From positions 489,501 through 553,500 of the forward strand of contig NC_013889.1 of the NCBI RefSeq assembly GCF_000025545.1: DNA of 64,000 bases. The letters run 5' to 3'. Shown here piece by piece: positions 63,516 to 64,000 of the stretch; the first letter of the stretch is position 1; each line of letters starts with the position of its first letter. Below the pieces are notes generated by a model that worked only from the letters and a program-made list of their open reading frames with translations, was not told the DNA's origin and made no database searches. Origin of the DNA: Thioalkalivibrio sp. K90mix. Lineage in GTDB: Bacteria; Pseudomonadota; Gammaproteobacteria; Ectothiorhodospirales; Ectothiorhodospiraceae. The position numbers were made by a program, and so were the translations under genes.

Positions 63516-63997
63516 GGAGACACCGGTCGTCTGCTTTCTGGGTGCCAGATCAGGCGAGGGGCTGAGGGTGGCTGGATCAGGACGGCTGCATTCTGGCCGA
63601 ACGCGATCAGCCAGGGATCCAGGTCCGCTTCGCCCATTCCGAGCACGCAATAGCCGGGTTCGTCGGGCCAGTGGCCGGTCGGGTCCCGGTGGATTGTGGG
63701 CCAGCAGGCCCAGCCGGCCTGCTCCAGCTCGTATTTGATGCGGGCGTGACGCTCGCGGTTCTCCTGCTCTGGCACGATACGACTGCGCGGATTCCAGGCG
63801 GTCAGCAGGCTGGCCTGTCGCCAGCTCTGTGCCTGCAGGCAGGCCTCAAGGCCAGGGTCGCGTTCACCGATGCGCAGGACGAACGCCTGCCCCGGGGGCT
63901 CAATCCGGTAGTGCGTGGCGGCGTAGGCCCGGGCCAGTTCCGCACCGGCCTCTGGCACATCGCCCGGTGTCCCGTTACCCCTTGAGTTTGGCGCCAT
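63512..63997 (-). CDS. DUF3293 family protein
   Basis: A 161-residue soluble protein with TAWNPRSRIVPEQENRERH and GEADLDPWLIAFGQNAAVLI, matching the DUF3293 pattern of a nucleotide-related small protein of unknown function. ATG at 63997 is close to the window end and upstream sequence is not visible. Its end overlaps the convergent CopD-like gene by four bases. Confidence 0.8.
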   Translation of the reverse strand: MAPNSRGNGTPGDVPEAGAELARAYAATHYRIEPPGQAFVLRIGERDPGLEACLQAQSWRQASLLTAWNPRSRIVPEQENRERHARIKYELEQAGWACWPTIHRDPTGHWPDEPGYCVLGMGEADLDPWLIAFGQNAAVLIQPPSAPRLIWHPESRRPVSP

Positions 63998-64000
63998 CCC

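Overview
The window is GC-rich, densely coded chromosomal DNA from a gammaproteobacterium. Conserved gene order supports this: queG divergent from nnr-tsaE-amiC-mutL-miaA-hfq-hflX, and mltD next to a yafS-like gene, rnhA and dnaQ. A high-potential iron-sulfur protein, a c-type cytochrome lipoprotein, a DsrE-family protein, acidic proteins and an aryl-polyene pigment locus fit the haloalkaliphilic sulfur-oxidising Ectothiorhodospiraceae, Thioalkalivibrio or a close relative. That genus-level guess is inference. No rRNA, tRNA, CRISPR array, transposase or prophage was seen.

Region 1 (1-9845, minus strand) is one translationally coupled operon for an aryl-polyene-type pigment: ACP, membrane protein, acyl/aryl ligase, two dehydratases, acyltransferase, LolA-like carrier, MMPL exporter, ketosynthase, chain-length factor, ketoreductase and a glycosyltransferase that runs off the left edge. 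Region 2 (10.1-17.4 kb) holds a DUF218 protein, valS, a roughly 1-kb non-coding block built as a large nested inverted repeat, an epimerase-like SDR, a YchJ/DnaJ-related pair and a flavoprotein reductase. Region 3 (17.5-29.4 kb) has a PAS-GGDEF-EAL protein and the queG / nnr-to-hflX cluster for metabolite repair, tRNA modification, cell separation, mismatch repair and RNA chaperoning. Region 4 (29.4-37.0 kb) has mltD, a methyltransferase, rnhA, dnaQ, an SLC13-type permease, proS and an MIF-family tautomerase.

Region 5 (37.2-48.5 kb) holds an RND efflux pair behind a promoter that overlaps a dyad operator, two small unknown proteins, an SpmA-SpmB fusion, an SDR, a DsrE protein, and an FmdB/DUF502/aspS/hydrolase run. 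Region 6 (48.5-64 kb) is more accessory. It contains a probable tRNA-queuosine mannosyltransferase, two more GGDEF-EAL proteins (one with a possible duplication of its GGDEF hairpin), a HiPIP, an outer-membrane protein, a P2-type ATPase with altered ion-binding residues, a cytochrome c, envelope proteins, an O-methyltransferase, a Cu/Zn-type permease, a CopD-like protein and a DUF3293 protein.

Recurring themes are the envelope (pigment, amidase, transglycosylase, efflux), c-di-GMP turnover (three composite proteins) and tRNA function (valS, proS, aspS, miaA, tsaE, queG, queuosine glycosylation). All calls come from reading translations and motifs; no database search was run.
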